A stretch of DNA of 64,000 bases from Streptomyces sp. NBC_00247 (GCF_036188265.1 NZ_CP108093.1:3740001-3804000); one strand, 5' to 3'. Numbered from the stretch's first letter, positions 56,057-64,000 are shown. Numbers and translations: made by a program. The notes: generated from the letters alone by a model not told the origin.

Positions 56057-57100
56057 CTACGGCGTGTGCGGCGAGGGCTCTCCGCAGCCGCAGGAGCGCC
56101 GCACCACCAGCGCGGAGGGGAACTGCTTGAGCCGCTCCCGCCGGGAGCCGGAGACGCGCAGCGAGTCGTCGAGGACCAGGTCCACGGCGGCGCGCGCCAT
56201 CGCCGGGCGGTCCGAGAAGACCGTGGTCAGCGGCGGGTCGGTGAGCCCGGCTTCCTTGACGTCGTCAAAGCCCGCGACGGCCAGCTCGCCCGGCACGTCG
56301 ATGCGCAGCTCGCGGGCGGCCCGCAGGACGCCGATGGCCTGGTCGTCGGTGGAGCAGAAGATGGCCGGCGGCCTGTCCGGCCCTGCGAGGAGGCCGAGGG
56401 CCACCTGGTAGGCGTCGTAACGGTTGTACGGGGCCTGGAAGAGCCGGCCCTCGGTGGAGCGGCCGGACTCGTGCATCGCCCGGCGCCAGCCCTCGACGTG
56501 GTCGGCGACCGGGTCGCCGACGGACGGGGTGGACTCCATGCCGCCGAGGCAGGCGACGTACTCGTAGCCGTGTTCCAGCAGGTGGCGGGTGGCGAGCTGG
56601 GCGCCGCCGACGTCGTCGGTGACCACCGCGACGTCGTCGATCGCCTCGGGGCGCTCGTGCAGCAGCACCACCCGGGCGTCCCACGCCTCTATCTCGGCGG
56701 CGGCCCGTTCGCTGGGGCCCTGGCTGACCAGGATCAGACCGGAGACCCGCATGCCGAGGAAGGCCCGGAGGTAGTGGACCTCGCGTTCGTCGCGGTAGTC
56801 GGAGTTGCCGACGAGGACCATCTTTCCGCGCTCGGCGGCGGCCTGTTCGACGGCGTGCGCCATCTCCGCGAAGAACGCCTGCCGGGCGTCCGGCACGATC
56901 ATCCCTATGAGGTCGGTCCGCCTCGACGCCATCGCCTGGGCAACCCGGTCGGGCCGGTAGCCCAGCTCCTTGATGGCGGCGAGTACCCGCTCGCGCGTGG
57001 CCGGGGCGACCGGCCTGGGTCCGTTGTTGATGACGTAGCTGACGACCGCGGTCGACGTACCCGCCAGTCTTGCCACATCGTCCCGCGTCACCTTGGCCAC
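56057..57100 (-). CDS. LacI-family regulator
   Basis: A 347-residue LacI/GalR repressor. The HTH is residues 1-50 ([20 protein letters not shown], the hinge near [18 protein letters not shown]). The sensor domain contains [20 protein letters not shown], the effector-pocket [14 protein letters not shown] segment and [17 protein letters not shown]. It ends with CGCGEPSPH. It lies 24 nt downstream of glnR on the same strand, so the two may be co-transcribed. Effector unknown. Confidence 0.94.
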   Translation of the reverse strand: MAKVTRDDVARLAGTSTAVVSYVINNGPRPVAPATRERVLAAIKELGYRPDRVAQAMASRRTDLIGMIVPDARQAFFAEMAHAVEQAAAERGKMVLVGNSDYRDEREVHYLRAFLGMRVSGLILVSQGPSERAAAEIEAWDARVVLLHERPEAIDDVAVVTDDVGGAQLATRHLLEHGYEYVACLGGMESTPSVGDPVADHVEGWRRAMHESGRSTEGRLFQAPYNRYDAYQVALGLLAGPDRPPAIFCSTDDQAIGVLRAARELRIDVPGELAVAGFDDVKEAGLTDPPLTTVFSDRPAMARAAVDLVLDDSLRVSGSRRERLKQFPSALVVRRSCGCGEPSPHTP

Positions 57101-57124
57101 GCGCGGCAGTCTACGCGGATGGAA

Positions 57125-57937
57125 CTACCTCTTCACAGGTGTGACCACGGGTTCCTCTTCGGTGGCCTCCGCCGGCTCGGAACGCTCCGCCGGACGCTCC
57201 GCCGGACGGTCCGCCGGAGTGCCGCCCCGGGACGCCGATTCCTGGGCCGCCGGTTTCCGGTCGCCCTTCTCCGGCGCGACGAACCGGTAACCGACGTTGC
57301 GGACGGTGCCGATGAGCGACTCGTGCTCGGGGCCGAGCTTGGCGCGCAGCCGCCGGACGTGGACGTCGACCGTGCGCGTACCGCCGAAGTAGTCGTAACC
57401 CCACACCTCTTGGAGCAGCTGGGCGCGGGTGAAGACCCGGCCCGGGTGCTGCGCGAGGTACTTGAGCAGCTCGAACTCCTTGAAGGTCAGGTCGAGGACC
57501 CGGCCCTTGAGCTTCGCGCTGTACGTCGCCTCGTCCACGGAGAGATCGCCGTTGCGGATCTCCATGGGGGAGTCGTCGGCGGTGATCTGCTGCCGGCCGG
57601 TGGCGAGCCGGAGCCGGGCCTCGACCTCGGCCGGGCCCGCGGTGTCCAGCAGGACGTCGTCGATGCCCCAGTCGGCGGTGACAGCCGCGAGGCCGCCCTC
57701 GGTGACGACGAGGATCAGCGGACAGCCCGGCCCGGTGGAGCGGAGCAGCTGGCAGAGGGAGCGGACCTGCGGAAGGTCACGCCTCCCGTCGACCAGGATG
57801 ACGTCGGCACCGGGGGTGTCGACGAGAGCGGGTCCCTCGGCGGGGGCCACCCGCACGCTGTGGAGCAGAAGACCGAGGGCGGGGAGCACCTCCGTCGACG
57901 GTTGAAGGGCATTCGTCAGGAGCAGCAGTGAGCTCAT
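57125..57937 (-). CDS. glnR: GlnR, nitrogen-metabolism response regulator
   Basis: A 270-residue orphan OmpR-type regulator. The receiver lacks the acidic pocket of canonical regulators: the conserved Asp50 is in VILVDGRRD but the paired Asp/Glu near the N-terminus are absent, as in GlnR, which works unphosphorylated as a dimer. The DNA-binding domain contains [20 protein letters not shown] and [17 protein letters not shown]. The C-terminal 40 residues are a Pro/Glu-rich tail. It controls glutamine synthetase, ammonium uptake and other nitrogen genes. No kinase gene is adjacent. Confidence 0.93.
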   Translation of the reverse strand: MSSLLLLTNALQPSTEVLPALGLLLHSVRVAPAEGPALVDTPGADVILVDGRRDLPQVRSLCQLLRSTGPGCPLILVVTEGGLAAVTADWGIDDVLLDTAGPAEVEARLRLATGRQQITADDSPMEIRNGDLSVDEATYSAKLKGRVLDLTFKEFELLKYLAQHPGRVFTRAQLLQEVWGYDYFGGTRTVDVHVRRLRAKLGPEHESLIGTVRNVGYRFVAPEKGDRKPAAQESASRGGTPADRPAERPAERSEPAEATEEEPVVTPVKR

Positions 57938-58030
57938 CGCCGCTCACCTGCCTCGGTCGTCGGTCGATCGTGGTGCACGTTTCGCTCGCCCATTACGTCG
58001 GTCCTCCTCGTTCCCTGCGAGAGGGGCACT

Positions 58031-58047
58031 CCCGGGTCGGACCCGGG
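58031..58047. promoter_or_regulatory. CCCGGGTC palindrome upstream of glnR
   Basis: An 8-bp perfect inverted repeat with a 1-nt centre (CCCGGGTC-G-GACCCGGG), 94-110 nt upstream of the glnR start. The short centre is more like an operator than a terminator. Binding protein unknown. Confidence 0.4.
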
Positions 58048-58161
58048 GGAGATGCGGCACATCACTTCGTACTGCTGAACGGCTGTACGGCTGAGCCTTG
58101 CGGCATTCGTCATACAGGTTTTACGGGTGCGGCCCCGCGCCCTGGGGTCGCTGAGCTTGTT

Positions 58162-58177
58162 GAAACGTCTCCGTAAC
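58162..58177. promoter_or_regulatory. partial GlnR box
   Basis: GAAAC-GTCTCC-GTAAC matches adjacent half-sites of the GlnR consensus (GTnAC and GAAAC separated by 6 nt). It lies between glnR and the divergent hydrolase gene, about 70 nt upstream of the latter. The full four-site box is not present. Confidence 0.45.
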
Positions 58178-58197
58178 AACGCGCGGAAAGCACAAAA

Positions 58198-58225
58198 GGA
58201 TCCGGGGGCTGCTCTGCCCGGATCC
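58198..58225 (+). other. hairpin in the leader of the hydrolase gene
   Basis: A perfect 9-bp stem (GGATCCGGG / CCCGGATCC) with a 10-nt loop, followed by TCTTC, ends 22 nt before the hydrolase ATG. It could attenuate or stabilise the message. Confidence 0.55.
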
Positions 58226-58247
58226 TCTTCGCAGCAGAATAGCCCAC

Positions 58248-59210
58248 ATGAGTTCACTCTCCGAGGGTCGATTCGTGAGTTCTTCTGTTCCCTTGATCAC
58301 GCGAACCCCGCAGTACGCCACATTGCTCACCGATGACGGGGTGCCGGTGGAGGCGGTGTACGAGCCGTGTACGGCAGGTGCCGGGCCGGGCGCCGCAGGG
58401 GTCGCGGAGCAGACGGCCATCGTGGTCGCGCACGGCTTCACCGGCTCACTCGACCGGCCCGCCGTCCGGCGCGCCGCGAGGGCGTTCTCGCAGCGTGCGG
58501 CCGTGGTGACGTTCTCCTTTCGGGGTCACGGAAACTCCGGCGGAAAGTCCACGGTGGGGGATCGCGAGGTCCTCGACCTGGCCGCAGCGGTGGCCTGGGC
58601 GAGGTCTCTGGGACACCGCAGAATCGTTACGGTCGGGTTCTCCATGGGCGGTTCCGTGGTACTCCGGCAGGCCGCTCTGTATACGAAGAAAACCGTAGGG
58701 AAAGAGGGGGCCGTTCGGGGGGTGGCGGAATCGTCGGGCCCCGCCCCCGCCCTCGCTCCCGGCTCTGCCCCCGCCCTCGCCGCCGGCTCCGGCTCTGCCG
58801 CCGTCCTCGCCGCCGGCTCCGCCCACGTCGACGGAGTGATCTCCGTCAGCTCCCCGGCCCGCTGGTACTACCGGGGCACCGCGTCGATGCGCCGGCTGCA
58901 CTGGGTGGTCACCCGCCCCACGGGGCGGCTGGTCGGCCGGTACGGGCTGGGCACCCGCATCCACGACGAGGACTGGGACCCCGTGCCGCTCTCCCCGGTG
59001 GAGGCGGTCCCGCTGATCGCGCCCGCCCCGCTGCTGGTGGTGCACGGCGACCGCGACCCGTACTTCCCGCTGGACCACCCCCGGATGCTGGCGGACGCGG
59101 CGGCCCGGGGTGCCGCCGAACTGTGGCTGGAGCGGGGCATGGGACACGCCGAGAACGCGGCGGACGAGGCACTGCTCGGCCGGATGGCCGACTGGGCCGT
59201 CGGCGCGTGA
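58248..59210 (+). CDS. alpha/beta-hydrolase
   Basis: A 320-residue hydrolase: oxyanion segment VVAHGFTGS, nucleophile elbow GFSMGGS, acid VVHGDRDPYFP and catalytic His in GMGHAENA. A low-complexity insertion of about 35 residues (APALAPGSAPALAAGSGSAA) lies between the nucleophile and cap regions. The substrate is unknown; the fold resembles acyl-ester or lysophospholipase-type hydrolases. The ATG at 58248 is used. Confidence 0.9.
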   Translation: MSSLSEGRFVSSSVPLITRTPQYATLLTDDGVPVEAVYEPCTAGAGPGAAGVAEQTAIVVAHGFTGSLDRPAVRRAARAFSQRAAVVTFSFRGHGNSGGKSTVGDREVLDLAAAVAWARSLGHRRIVTVGFSMGGSVVLRQAALYTKKTVGKEGAVRGVAESSGPAPALAPGSAPALAAGSGSAAVLAAGSAHVDGVISVSSPARWYYRGTASMRRLHWVVTRPTGRLVGRYGLGTRIHDEDWDPVPLSPVEAVPLIAPAPLLVVHGDRDPYFPLDHPRMLADAAARGAAELWLERGMGHAENAADEALLGRMADWAVGA

Positions 59211-59332
59211 CCCATCATGGACAGCGCGCGCGGCACGGCCGGGCGCGAGTTTCCGCGTGACGCATGTGGCCCATGTGATGTGTGTGACGTGTGTGATCGC
59301 AACGACGGACGGACGACGAAGGAGGTGCCGCC

Positions 59333-59587
59333 ATGGCGGCGGGCACGATCCGTTACTGGGCCGCGGCCAAGGCCGCCGCGGGCACCGCGGAGGAGCCGTA
59401 CGCGGCGACGACACTGGCGGAGGCGCTGGACGCCGCGCGCGGACGTCACCCCGGAGAGCTGGTGCGGGTGCTCATGAGGTGCTCGTTCCTGGTCGACGGG
59501 GCTCCGGTCGGAGCGCGGCGGCATGAGACGGTACGCCTTGCCGAGGGCGGCACGGTCGAGGTGCTCCCGCCGTTCGCAGGAGGGTGA
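59333..59587 (+). CDS. MoaD/ThiS-like sulfur-carrier protein
   Basis: An 84-residue ubiquitin-fold protein with the C-terminal Gly-Gly (LPPFAGG) that is adenylated and thiocarboxylated in MoaD/ThiS carriers. The N-terminal GTIRYWAAAKAAAGTAEEPY and VNGAPV-like VDGAPVGARR segments fit MoaD. The target pathway (molybdopterin, thiamine or another) cannot be told, as no E1-like gene is nearby; the sulfurtransferase at 62658 could be a sulfur donor. The next gene starts 10 nt downstream. Confidence 0.9.
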   Translation: MAAGTIRYWAAAKAAAGTAEEPYAATTLAEALDAARGRHPGELVRVLMRCSFLVDGAPVGARRHETVRLAEGGTVEVLPPFAGG

Positions 59588-59597
59588 ACCGGAGACG

Positions 59598-61358
59598 ATG
59601 AGCAGCGCACAGAACAGGGACCAGAGCGGCGCCCGGCCGCAGGGCCGGGAGCCGTACACGTACGGCGACGGCGAGGCGTACCCCGAGCACGCCCACCCGG
59701 GCCGGCAGCAGTACCCCGGCGGCCCCGCCGCCGCACCGGCGTACGAGCAGCAGCAGGGCCACGGCGGGCAGCCGGAGCAGTACGGGCAGCCGGGCCAGTA
59801 CGGGCAGCCGGGCCAGTACGGGCAGCCGGGCCAGTACGGGCAGCCGGCGCAGCACGGGCACGCGGCGCAGGGGTCGGGGTACGGCTCCGGCGGTGCGGAC
59901 ATGGGCTCCACGCAGACCTGGCAGGGGCAGACCTGGGACACCCAGTACCAGCCCACGGTCCAGCCGCAGCAGCAGCAGCCGCAGGCCCCGCAGTACCAGC
60001 AGCCCCGGGCCCCGCAGCCGCAGCACCAGCAGCAGCCGGTCCACGGGCAGCCCCAGGAGTACGGGCAGCCCGGCCGGGCCCAGGCGCAGTACCCGCCGCA
60101 CGCGTACGGGCAGCAGGGGTACGGGCAACAGCAGCCCTCGCAGCCGTACGGGCAGCCCCAGCAGGAGTACGGACAGCCCCAGCAGGAGTACGGGCAGCAG
60201 CCCTCGCAGGAGTACGGGCAGGCCCCGCAGGAGTACGGGCAGCCCGGGTCGCCGTACGCGCAGGCGCAGCAGGGGTACGCCCCGCAGCAGGGTCCCCAGC
60301 AGGGCCCCCAGCAGGGCCCGCAGCAAGGCCCCCAGCAGGCGTGGGGGCAGACACAGCACCAGCCGCAACAGGCCGCGCCCGACGCGGCGCAGACGGCCTT
60401 TCTGCCGCCGGTCGCCGGTCCGCAGGCTCCCGCGCCGGCCTCCTACCCGCTGCCCGCCGAAGTCCCGGTGGCACCGGCGGGCCAGCCGCCGACGGCGGAG
60501 CGGTTCGGCGCGCCCGTGGGGGCGGCCACGACCGCTGCCGCTCCGGAGCGGCCCGGTGCGGAGGGGTACAGCGCTCCCACCACGCTCGGCAACACGCGGA
60601 TCACCGACGCCCAGCGCGCCCGCGCCGAAGGCCGTTCGCCGATCATCGCGCCGGGCATGCAGCCCGCCGCGCTGACCGCCGTGCTCGGCCTGCTGGTGGC
60701 GGTCGGCGCCGCGCTCGGTCAGTACGCGCTGGCGGTGCCACTGGTGCTGCTCCAGGCCGTCACCGCGGCCGGGTGGTTCCGGCTCAACGGCATGTGGCCG
60801 GCCCGGCAGGGCATCGCGCTGGCCTTCCTCGGCGGGTTCGTCGCGGACATCGCGCTGCTCGCAGCCGGTCGTGAGCACGGCCCGGCCGCTCTCCTCGGCA
60901 CGCTCGGGGTGTGGGTGCTGCTCACGCTCGTGCTCCAGCTGCGGAGCCACGCGGGGGCCGACGAGCGGATGCACGGGCTGATGGCCACCGTCGTGTCGGC
61001 GGCCCTCGCGGTGCTGGCGGGCGGGTACCTCGCGGCGGATCCGGACGTGGTGGTCGCGGGTGCGCTCGCCGTCGCCGCCGCCGCGCTGGTGCGCGCGCTG
61101 CCGCTGCCCGAGCCGGTCTCCGTGGCCGGGGCTCTGGCCGTCGCCGTCGCGGCGGGTGCGGTGGGCGGCGAGCTCGCCGGAATCGGTCTGCCGGGTGCGG
61201 TGTCGGCCGGCCTCGCGGCGGGCGTCTGCGCCCTCGTCGGGCTCCGGGCGGCCAGCTACGACTACCCGTCCCGGTTCGTCCACATGACGGCCGGTGTGGC
61301 GCTGCCGCTGACCGCCGCGGCGCCGGCCGTCTACCTCGTCGGCCGGATGATCGGCTGA
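59598..61358 (+). CDS. Gln/Tyr/Gly/Pro-rich integral membrane protein
   Basis: A 586-residue protein in two parts. Residues 1-310 are an extremely Gln/Tyr/Gly/Pro-rich disordered region with repeated YGQPGQ and PQEYGQ units. Residues about 350-586 contain about eight hydrophobic helices (ALTAVLGLLVAVGAALGQYA, LAVPLVLLQAVTAAGWF, AGVALPLTAAAPAVYLVG). No catalytic motif is recognised. The long sticky tail could scaffold envelope proteins. Co-transcribed with the MoaD-like gene. Confidence 0.85.
   Translation: MSSAQNRDQSGARPQGREPYTYGDGEAYPEHAHPGRQQYPGGPAAAPAYEQQQGHGGQPEQYGQPGQYGQPGQYGQPGQYGQPAQHGHAAQGSGYGSGGADMGSTQTWQGQTWDTQYQPTVQPQQQQPQAPQYQQPRAPQPQHQQQPVHGQPQEYGQPGRAQAQYPPHAYGQQGYGQQQPSQPYGQPQQEYGQPQQEYGQQPSQEYGQAPQEYGQPGSPYAQAQQGYAPQQGPQQGPQQGPQQGPQQAWGQTQHQPQQAAPDAAQTAFLPPVAGPQAPAPASYPLPAEVPVAPAGQPPTAERFGAPVGAATTAAAPERPGAEGYSAPTTLGNTRITDAQRARAEGRSPIIAPGMQPAALTAVLGLLVAVGAALGQYALAVPLVLLQAVTAAGWFRLNGMWPARQGIALAFLGGFVADIALLAAGREHGPAALLGTLGVWVLLTLVLQLRSHAGADERMHGLMATVVSAALAVLAGGYLAADPDVVVAGALAVAAAALVRALPLPEPVSVAGALAVAVAAGAVGGELAGIGLPGAVSAGLAAGVCALVGLRAASYDYPSRFVHMTAGVALPLTAAAPAVYLVGRMIG
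59778..59849 (+). repeat. 18-bp coding tandem repeat, four copies
   Basis: Four copies of CAGTACGGGCAGCCGGGC (the last slightly changed) encode QYGQPG repeats in the membrane protein gene. A related CAGCAGGGYCCC repeat lies at about 60287-60336. In-frame copy-number change is likely between strains. Confidence 0.92.
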
Positions 61359-61473
61359 TCTTTCCGGGAACCGACCGGGTACCCCGCTTCGTCGCTCACT
61401 CCGGGCTTTCCGTGGCCGTGTCAGGCACATGGGAAGCCCGGAGTCCGTCGACGCGAGTGGGAGAAGAACAGGC

Positions 61474-62166
61474 ATGCGCGCACTGCGAATACTGCTGATC
61501 GTCGTGGTGGTGCTGGGGGGCCTCTTCGTGGCCGTCGACCGCCTGGCTCTCCACTTCGCCGAGAACGAGGCGGCGGACCGGGTCGAGTTCACCGGTGCCA
61601 CGGCAGCCTCGACCGACGTCTCGATCCACGGCTTCCCCTTCCTCACCCAGATCGCGGGCCGGAACCTCGACCGGGTCGACGTCACGCTCAAGGGCATCCG
61701 GGCGGGCAGCGACGGCAACACCATCCGGATCAACGAGCTGCGGGCCGAGCTCGACCGGGTCGTCATCGGCGAGGGGTACTCCAGTGCCCGGGCCGGACTG
61801 GTCAAGGGCACCGCGCTGGTCAGCTACGCGGACCTGACGGCCGCCGCCGAGGACGGCATCACCGTGCAGTACGCCGACAACGGGAAGGTCAAGGTCACCG
61901 GCAGCGTGGACGTACCGGGCCTCGGCAGCGTCTCCCGCAGTGTCGTCTCCTCGGTCACCCTGGCCGACGGCCGTACCGTCCGGGTCCGGGCCGACGTGGT
62001 GCCGGGTGAGGACATCCCCGGCCTGGAGGGACTGGTGCGGTCCCGCACCGACTTCGAGCGGAACCTCGGCGGACTGCCCGACGGTGTGGTGCTGAAGAAG
62101 ATCGAGGCGCTTCCGGAGGGGCTGGAGGTCTCGGTGGAGGCCACCGACATCGCCCTCGCGGGCTGA
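61474..62166 (+). CDS. DUF2993/LmeA-like phospholipid-binding protein
   Basis: A 230-residue protein with an N-terminal membrane anchor (LRILLIVVVVLGGLFVAVDR) and a beta-rich DUF2993 domain (DVSIHGFPFLTQIAGRNLDR, VDVTLKGIRAGSD, VLKKIEALPEGLEVSVEATD). Family members such as mycobacterial LmeA bind phospholipids at the membrane surface. The ATG at 61474 is used, with GGGAGAAGAACA upstream. Confidence 0.9.
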   Translation: MRALRILLIVVVVLGGLFVAVDRLALHFAENEAADRVEFTGATAASTDVSIHGFPFLTQIAGRNLDRVDVTLKGIRAGSDGNTIRINELRAELDRVVIGEGYSSARAGLVKGTALVSYADLTAAAEDGITVQYADNGKVKVTGSVDVPGLGSVSRSVVSSVTLADGRTVRVRADVVPGEDIPGLEGLVRSRTDFERNLGGLPDGVVLKKIEALPEGLEVSVEATDIALAG

Positions 62167-62303
62167 GACCGGGCGGGCGTCCGGGCGTCCGGGCGGGGCG
62201 GCGCCGGGTTCGCCGTCCGTGGCGAGGGCGCGGGACCGGCGCCCGGATGGTGAGACGGGGGTGTCCGTACCGCAGATGTGACGCCGGTCCGGTCCCCCGG
62301 AGG

Positions 62304-62331
62304 GGGAGGGCGAAGGCCGGATCGCCCTCCC
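62304..62331. terminator. terminator after the DUF2993 gene
   Basis: A perfect 10-bp stem (GGGAGGGCGA / TCGCCCTCCC) with an 8-nt loop, 137 nt after the stop codon and about 80 nt before the leader peptide of cysA. Confidence 0.8.
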
Positions 62332-62413
62332 GTGTCTCGCATCTCGGACCATACCGTCTCATCATCCGGTATGCCGGTGACAGCCCCGCCCCCGGCTCCC
62401 TACGATCGGACAC

Positions 62414-62494
62414 ATGAAACGACAGGCGGATCTCACGAAGCGGCGGGCAGTAGACCTGTGCCGCGTCGCCGCCATGCTCTGTCGCACCTTCTGA
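62414..62494 (+). CDS. 26-residue leader peptide upstream of cysA
   Basis: A short gene encoding MKRQADLTKRRAVDLCRVAA followed by MLCRTF. The T-x-R-R-A-V-D-L-C-R-V-A-A-M-L-C-R pattern with two cysteine codons (TGC, TGT) matches the actinobacterial leader peptides that precede sulfur-metabolism genes. TACGAT at 62401-62406 is a good -10 box placed so that the transcript would start at or just before the ATG, making it probably leaderless. A hairpin (62526-62558) and the cysA gene follow. A cysteine-responsive attenuator is the natural model. Confidence 0.85.
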   Translation: MKRQADLTKRRAVDLCRVAAMLCRTF

Positions 62495-62525
62495 GCAGGA
62501 CGTTTCCGTTCCGTCCCGCTTCCCT

Positions 62526-62558
62526 CCGGCCCCTCGACCGTTGAACCGTCGGGGCCGG
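62526..62558 (+). promoter_or_regulatory. hairpin between leader peptide and cysA (attenuator candidate)
   Basis: A GC-rich stem with a 2-nt bulge (CCGGCCCC-TC-GAC pairing with GTCGGGGCCGG) lies 31 nt after the leader-peptide stop and 100 nt before cysA. There is no T-tract, so a rho-dependent or translational mechanism is also possible. Confidence 0.6.
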
Positions 62559-62657
62559 TCCGTGCCCCGGTACACGCCCACGCCCGGCGTCCGCGTGTAC
62601 CCGCAGCACTCTTCACTCCGCACGACACCGCCGCAGACTGCCCCGGAGGAGAACAGC

Positions 62658-63497
62658 ATGAGCCGCAGCGACGTACTGGTCGACGCAGACTGGGTCGAGG
62701 CCCACATCGACGACGCGCAGGTCGCCATTGTCGAGGTCGACGAGGACACCTCGGCGTACGAGAAGAACCACATCAAGAACGCCATCCGGATCGACTGGAC
62801 GAAGGACCTCCAGGACCCGGTCCGCCGTGACTTCGTCGACCAGGCCGGCTTCGAGAAGCTCCTGTCGGAGAAGGGCATCGCCAACGACACCCTGGTGGTC
62901 CTCTACGGCGGCAACAACAACTGGTTCGCCTCGTACGCGTACTGGTACTTCAAGCTCTACGGCCACGAGAACGTCAAGCTCCTCGACGGTGGCCGCAAGA
63001 AGTGGGAGCTGGACTCCCGCGACCTGACCGACGCCGTCCCGTCGCGCCCGGCCACCGAGTACAAGGCCAAGGCCCAGGACGAGTCGATCCGCGCCTACCG
63101 CGACGACGTCGTGGCGGCCATCGGCACCCTGAACCTGGTCGACGTGCGGTCGCCCGACGAGTTCAGCGGCAAGCTGCTCGCCCCGGCGCACCTTCCGCAG
63201 GAGCAGTCGCAGCGTCCCGGCCACGTGCCCGGCGCCCGCAACATCCCGTGGTCGAAGAACGCCAACGACGACGGCACCTTCAAGTCGGACGACGAGCTCA
63301 AGGCCCTCTACGAGGACGAGCAGGTCGACCTGGCGAAGGACACCATCGCCTACTGCCGCATCGGTGAGCGCTCCGCGCTGACCTGGTTCGTCCTGCACGA
63401 GCTGCTCGGCCAGGAGAACGTCAAGAACTACGACGGTTCGTGGACCGAGTACGGCTCCCTGGTGGGCGTGCCGATCGAGCTCGGCGCCAACAAGTAA
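62658..63497 (+). CDS. cysA: thiosulfate sulfurtransferase
   Basis: A 279-residue two-domain rhodanese. The active-site loop is YCRIGERS with Cys233, the form found in actinobacterial CysA/SseA enzymes. The N-terminal domain is catalytically inactive, as usual. It transfers sulfane sulfur from thiosulfate to an acceptor, linked to cysteine supply. GGAGGAGAAC precedes the ATG at 62658. The DUF1416 gene follows after 36 nt. Confidence 0.95.
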   Translation: MSRSDVLVDADWVEAHIDDAQVAIVEVDEDTSAYEKNHIKNAIRIDWTKDLQDPVRRDFVDQAGFEKLLSEKGIANDTLVVLYGGNNNWFASYAYWYFKLYGHENVKLLDGGRKKWELDSRDLTDAVPSRPATEYKAKAQDESIRAYRDDVVAAIGTLNLVDVRSPDEFSGKLLAPAHLPQEQSQRPGHVPGARNIPWSKNANDDGTFKSDDELKALYEDEQVDLAKDTIAYCRIGERSALTWFVLHELLGQENVKNYDGSWTEYGSLVGVPIELGANK

Positions 63498-63533
63498 TTC
63501 GCAGGACCCCTCGACCCAGAAGGACTGAACACC

Positions 63534-63821
63534 ATGTGTGGAGCACAGGCCGGCGGCCCCGACGCTTCGACCATCAAGCCCGGTGAGACGACGATCCAGG
63601 GCAGCGTGACCCGCGACGGCGAGCCCGTCACCGGTTACGTCCGTCTGCTGGACTCGACCGGCGAGTTCACCGCCGAGGTTCCGACCTCTGCGACCGGGCA
63701 GTTCCGCTTCTACGCGGCCGAGGGGACCTGGACGGTCCGCGCGCTGGTTCCGGGCGGCAGTGCCGACCGCACTGTCGTCGCGCAGACCGGTGGCCTCTCC
63801 GAGGTGGCCATCGCCGTCTGA
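63534..63821 (+). CDS. DUF1416 protein
   Basis: A 95-residue beta-sandwich protein of the DUF1416 family, always next to cysA in actinobacteria. The N-terminal MCGAQAGGP contains its only cysteine, a possible sulfur acceptor. Text TIQGSVTRDGEPVTGYVRLL and GQFRFYAAEGTWTVRALVPG resembles a carboxypeptidase-regulatory-like fold. Known mainly as a conserved sulfur-metabolism companion; its exact role is not established. Confidence 0.93.
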   Translation: MCGAQAGGPDASTIKPGETTIQGSVTRDGEPVTGYVRLLDSTGEFTAEVPTSATGQFRFYAAEGTWTVRALVPGGSADRTVVAQTGGLSEVAIAV

Positions 63822-63967
63822 CCGACATGAGCCGCTGATCGGGGCGGCCCCGGCGGGAGCCGGGTGCCGCACCGGTGAGGCAGGGCCGGAGGGCCGTACC
63901 CCAGGGGGTTGGACGCCACCTGTGACAGAAGGGGTGCGGCCCTTCGTGCTGCCCGTACGCTGGAAGC

Positions 63968-64000
63968 ATGTACGCCCGGCGCCGGCGCGGTTATTTCCTG
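63968..64000 (+). CDS. DUF3099-like protein, cut by the window end
   Basis: Only the first 11 codons (MYARRRRGYFL) are present. From memory this start matches the DUF3099 small membrane proteins found downstream of cysA-DUF1416 in Streptomyces. Identification rests on these residues and position only. Confidence 0.6.
   Translation, partial: MYARRRRGYFL

Overview
The window is a chromosomal segment of a Streptomyces-type actinomycete. Support comes from very high GC with strong third-position GC bias, the 23S and 5S rRNA sequences, a mycothiol synthase, a GlnR nitrogen regulator, an XRE/DUF397/anti-sigma-like ATPase set, GTGA and ATGA gene overlaps, and a gene order that, from memory, follows the S. 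coelicolor SCO4126-SCO4166 neighbourhood. No tRNA and no CRISPR array was seen.

Region 1 (1-2.9 kb) is the end of an rRNA operon: 23S lacking its 5' end, then 5S and a terminator. Region 2 (3.0-20.4 kb) is the most unusual part. A GNAT gene is followed by six minus-strand genes forming a minimal type IV secretion (T4SS)-like machine: pilin-like small membrane protein, VirB8-like protein, TrbL/VirB6-like membrane protein, SCO6880-type membrane protein, VirB4-like ATPase and a VirD4/TraG-like protein with a degenerate P-loop. No relaxase was found. Facing it, after an XRE regulator and an anti-sigma-type ATPase, is a plus-strand array: a WXG-like helical protein, an alpha/beta-hydrolase coupled to a lipoprotein, a second hydrolase (with a pilin-like membrane N-terminus) coupled to a second lipoprotein, and a VirB1-like SLT plus NlpC/P60 wall hydrolase. 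The repeated hydrolase-lipoprotein pair, with a composition break inside copy 1, looks like an effector/partner module beside a secretion machine.

Region 3 (20.7-36.5 kb) holds a PAP2 phosphatase, a Tat-type FAD oxidoreductase, a small CxCGW protein, a lipoprotein, csoR with a palindromic operator, and then phosphate functions: DUF47-pit (plus strand), and pstS-pstC-pstA-pstB and ppk-CHAD-NUDIX (minus strand). pstS has a PHO-box-like direct repeat upstream, and three 32-bp tandem repeats plus a hairpin lie between pstS and pstC. Region 4 (36.5-42.4 kb) holds a YtrA-type GntR-ABC operon with its palindromic operator, a MITE with CTAG duplications, an IS4-type element inserted at the edge of that MITE with a perfect 10-bp target duplication, mshD and a second GNAT gene.

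Region 5 (42.5-58 kb) holds a secreted 5'-nucleotidase, a class III CoA-transferase family protein, a second mirrored anti-sigma ATPase/XRE/DUF397 set, a predicted cargo of contractile injection systems (eCIS), a two-component system with an adjacent PDZ-less HtrA-like protease, a receptor-type Ser/Thr kinase, a LacI regulator and glnR. Region 6 (58-64 kb) holds an alpha/beta-hydrolase, a MoaD/ThiS-like protein, a Gln/Tyr/Gly-rich membrane protein, a DUF2993 protein, a 26-codon two-Cys leader peptide ahead of the sulfurtransferase cysA, a DUF1416 protein and the start of a DUF3099-like gene cut by the window end.
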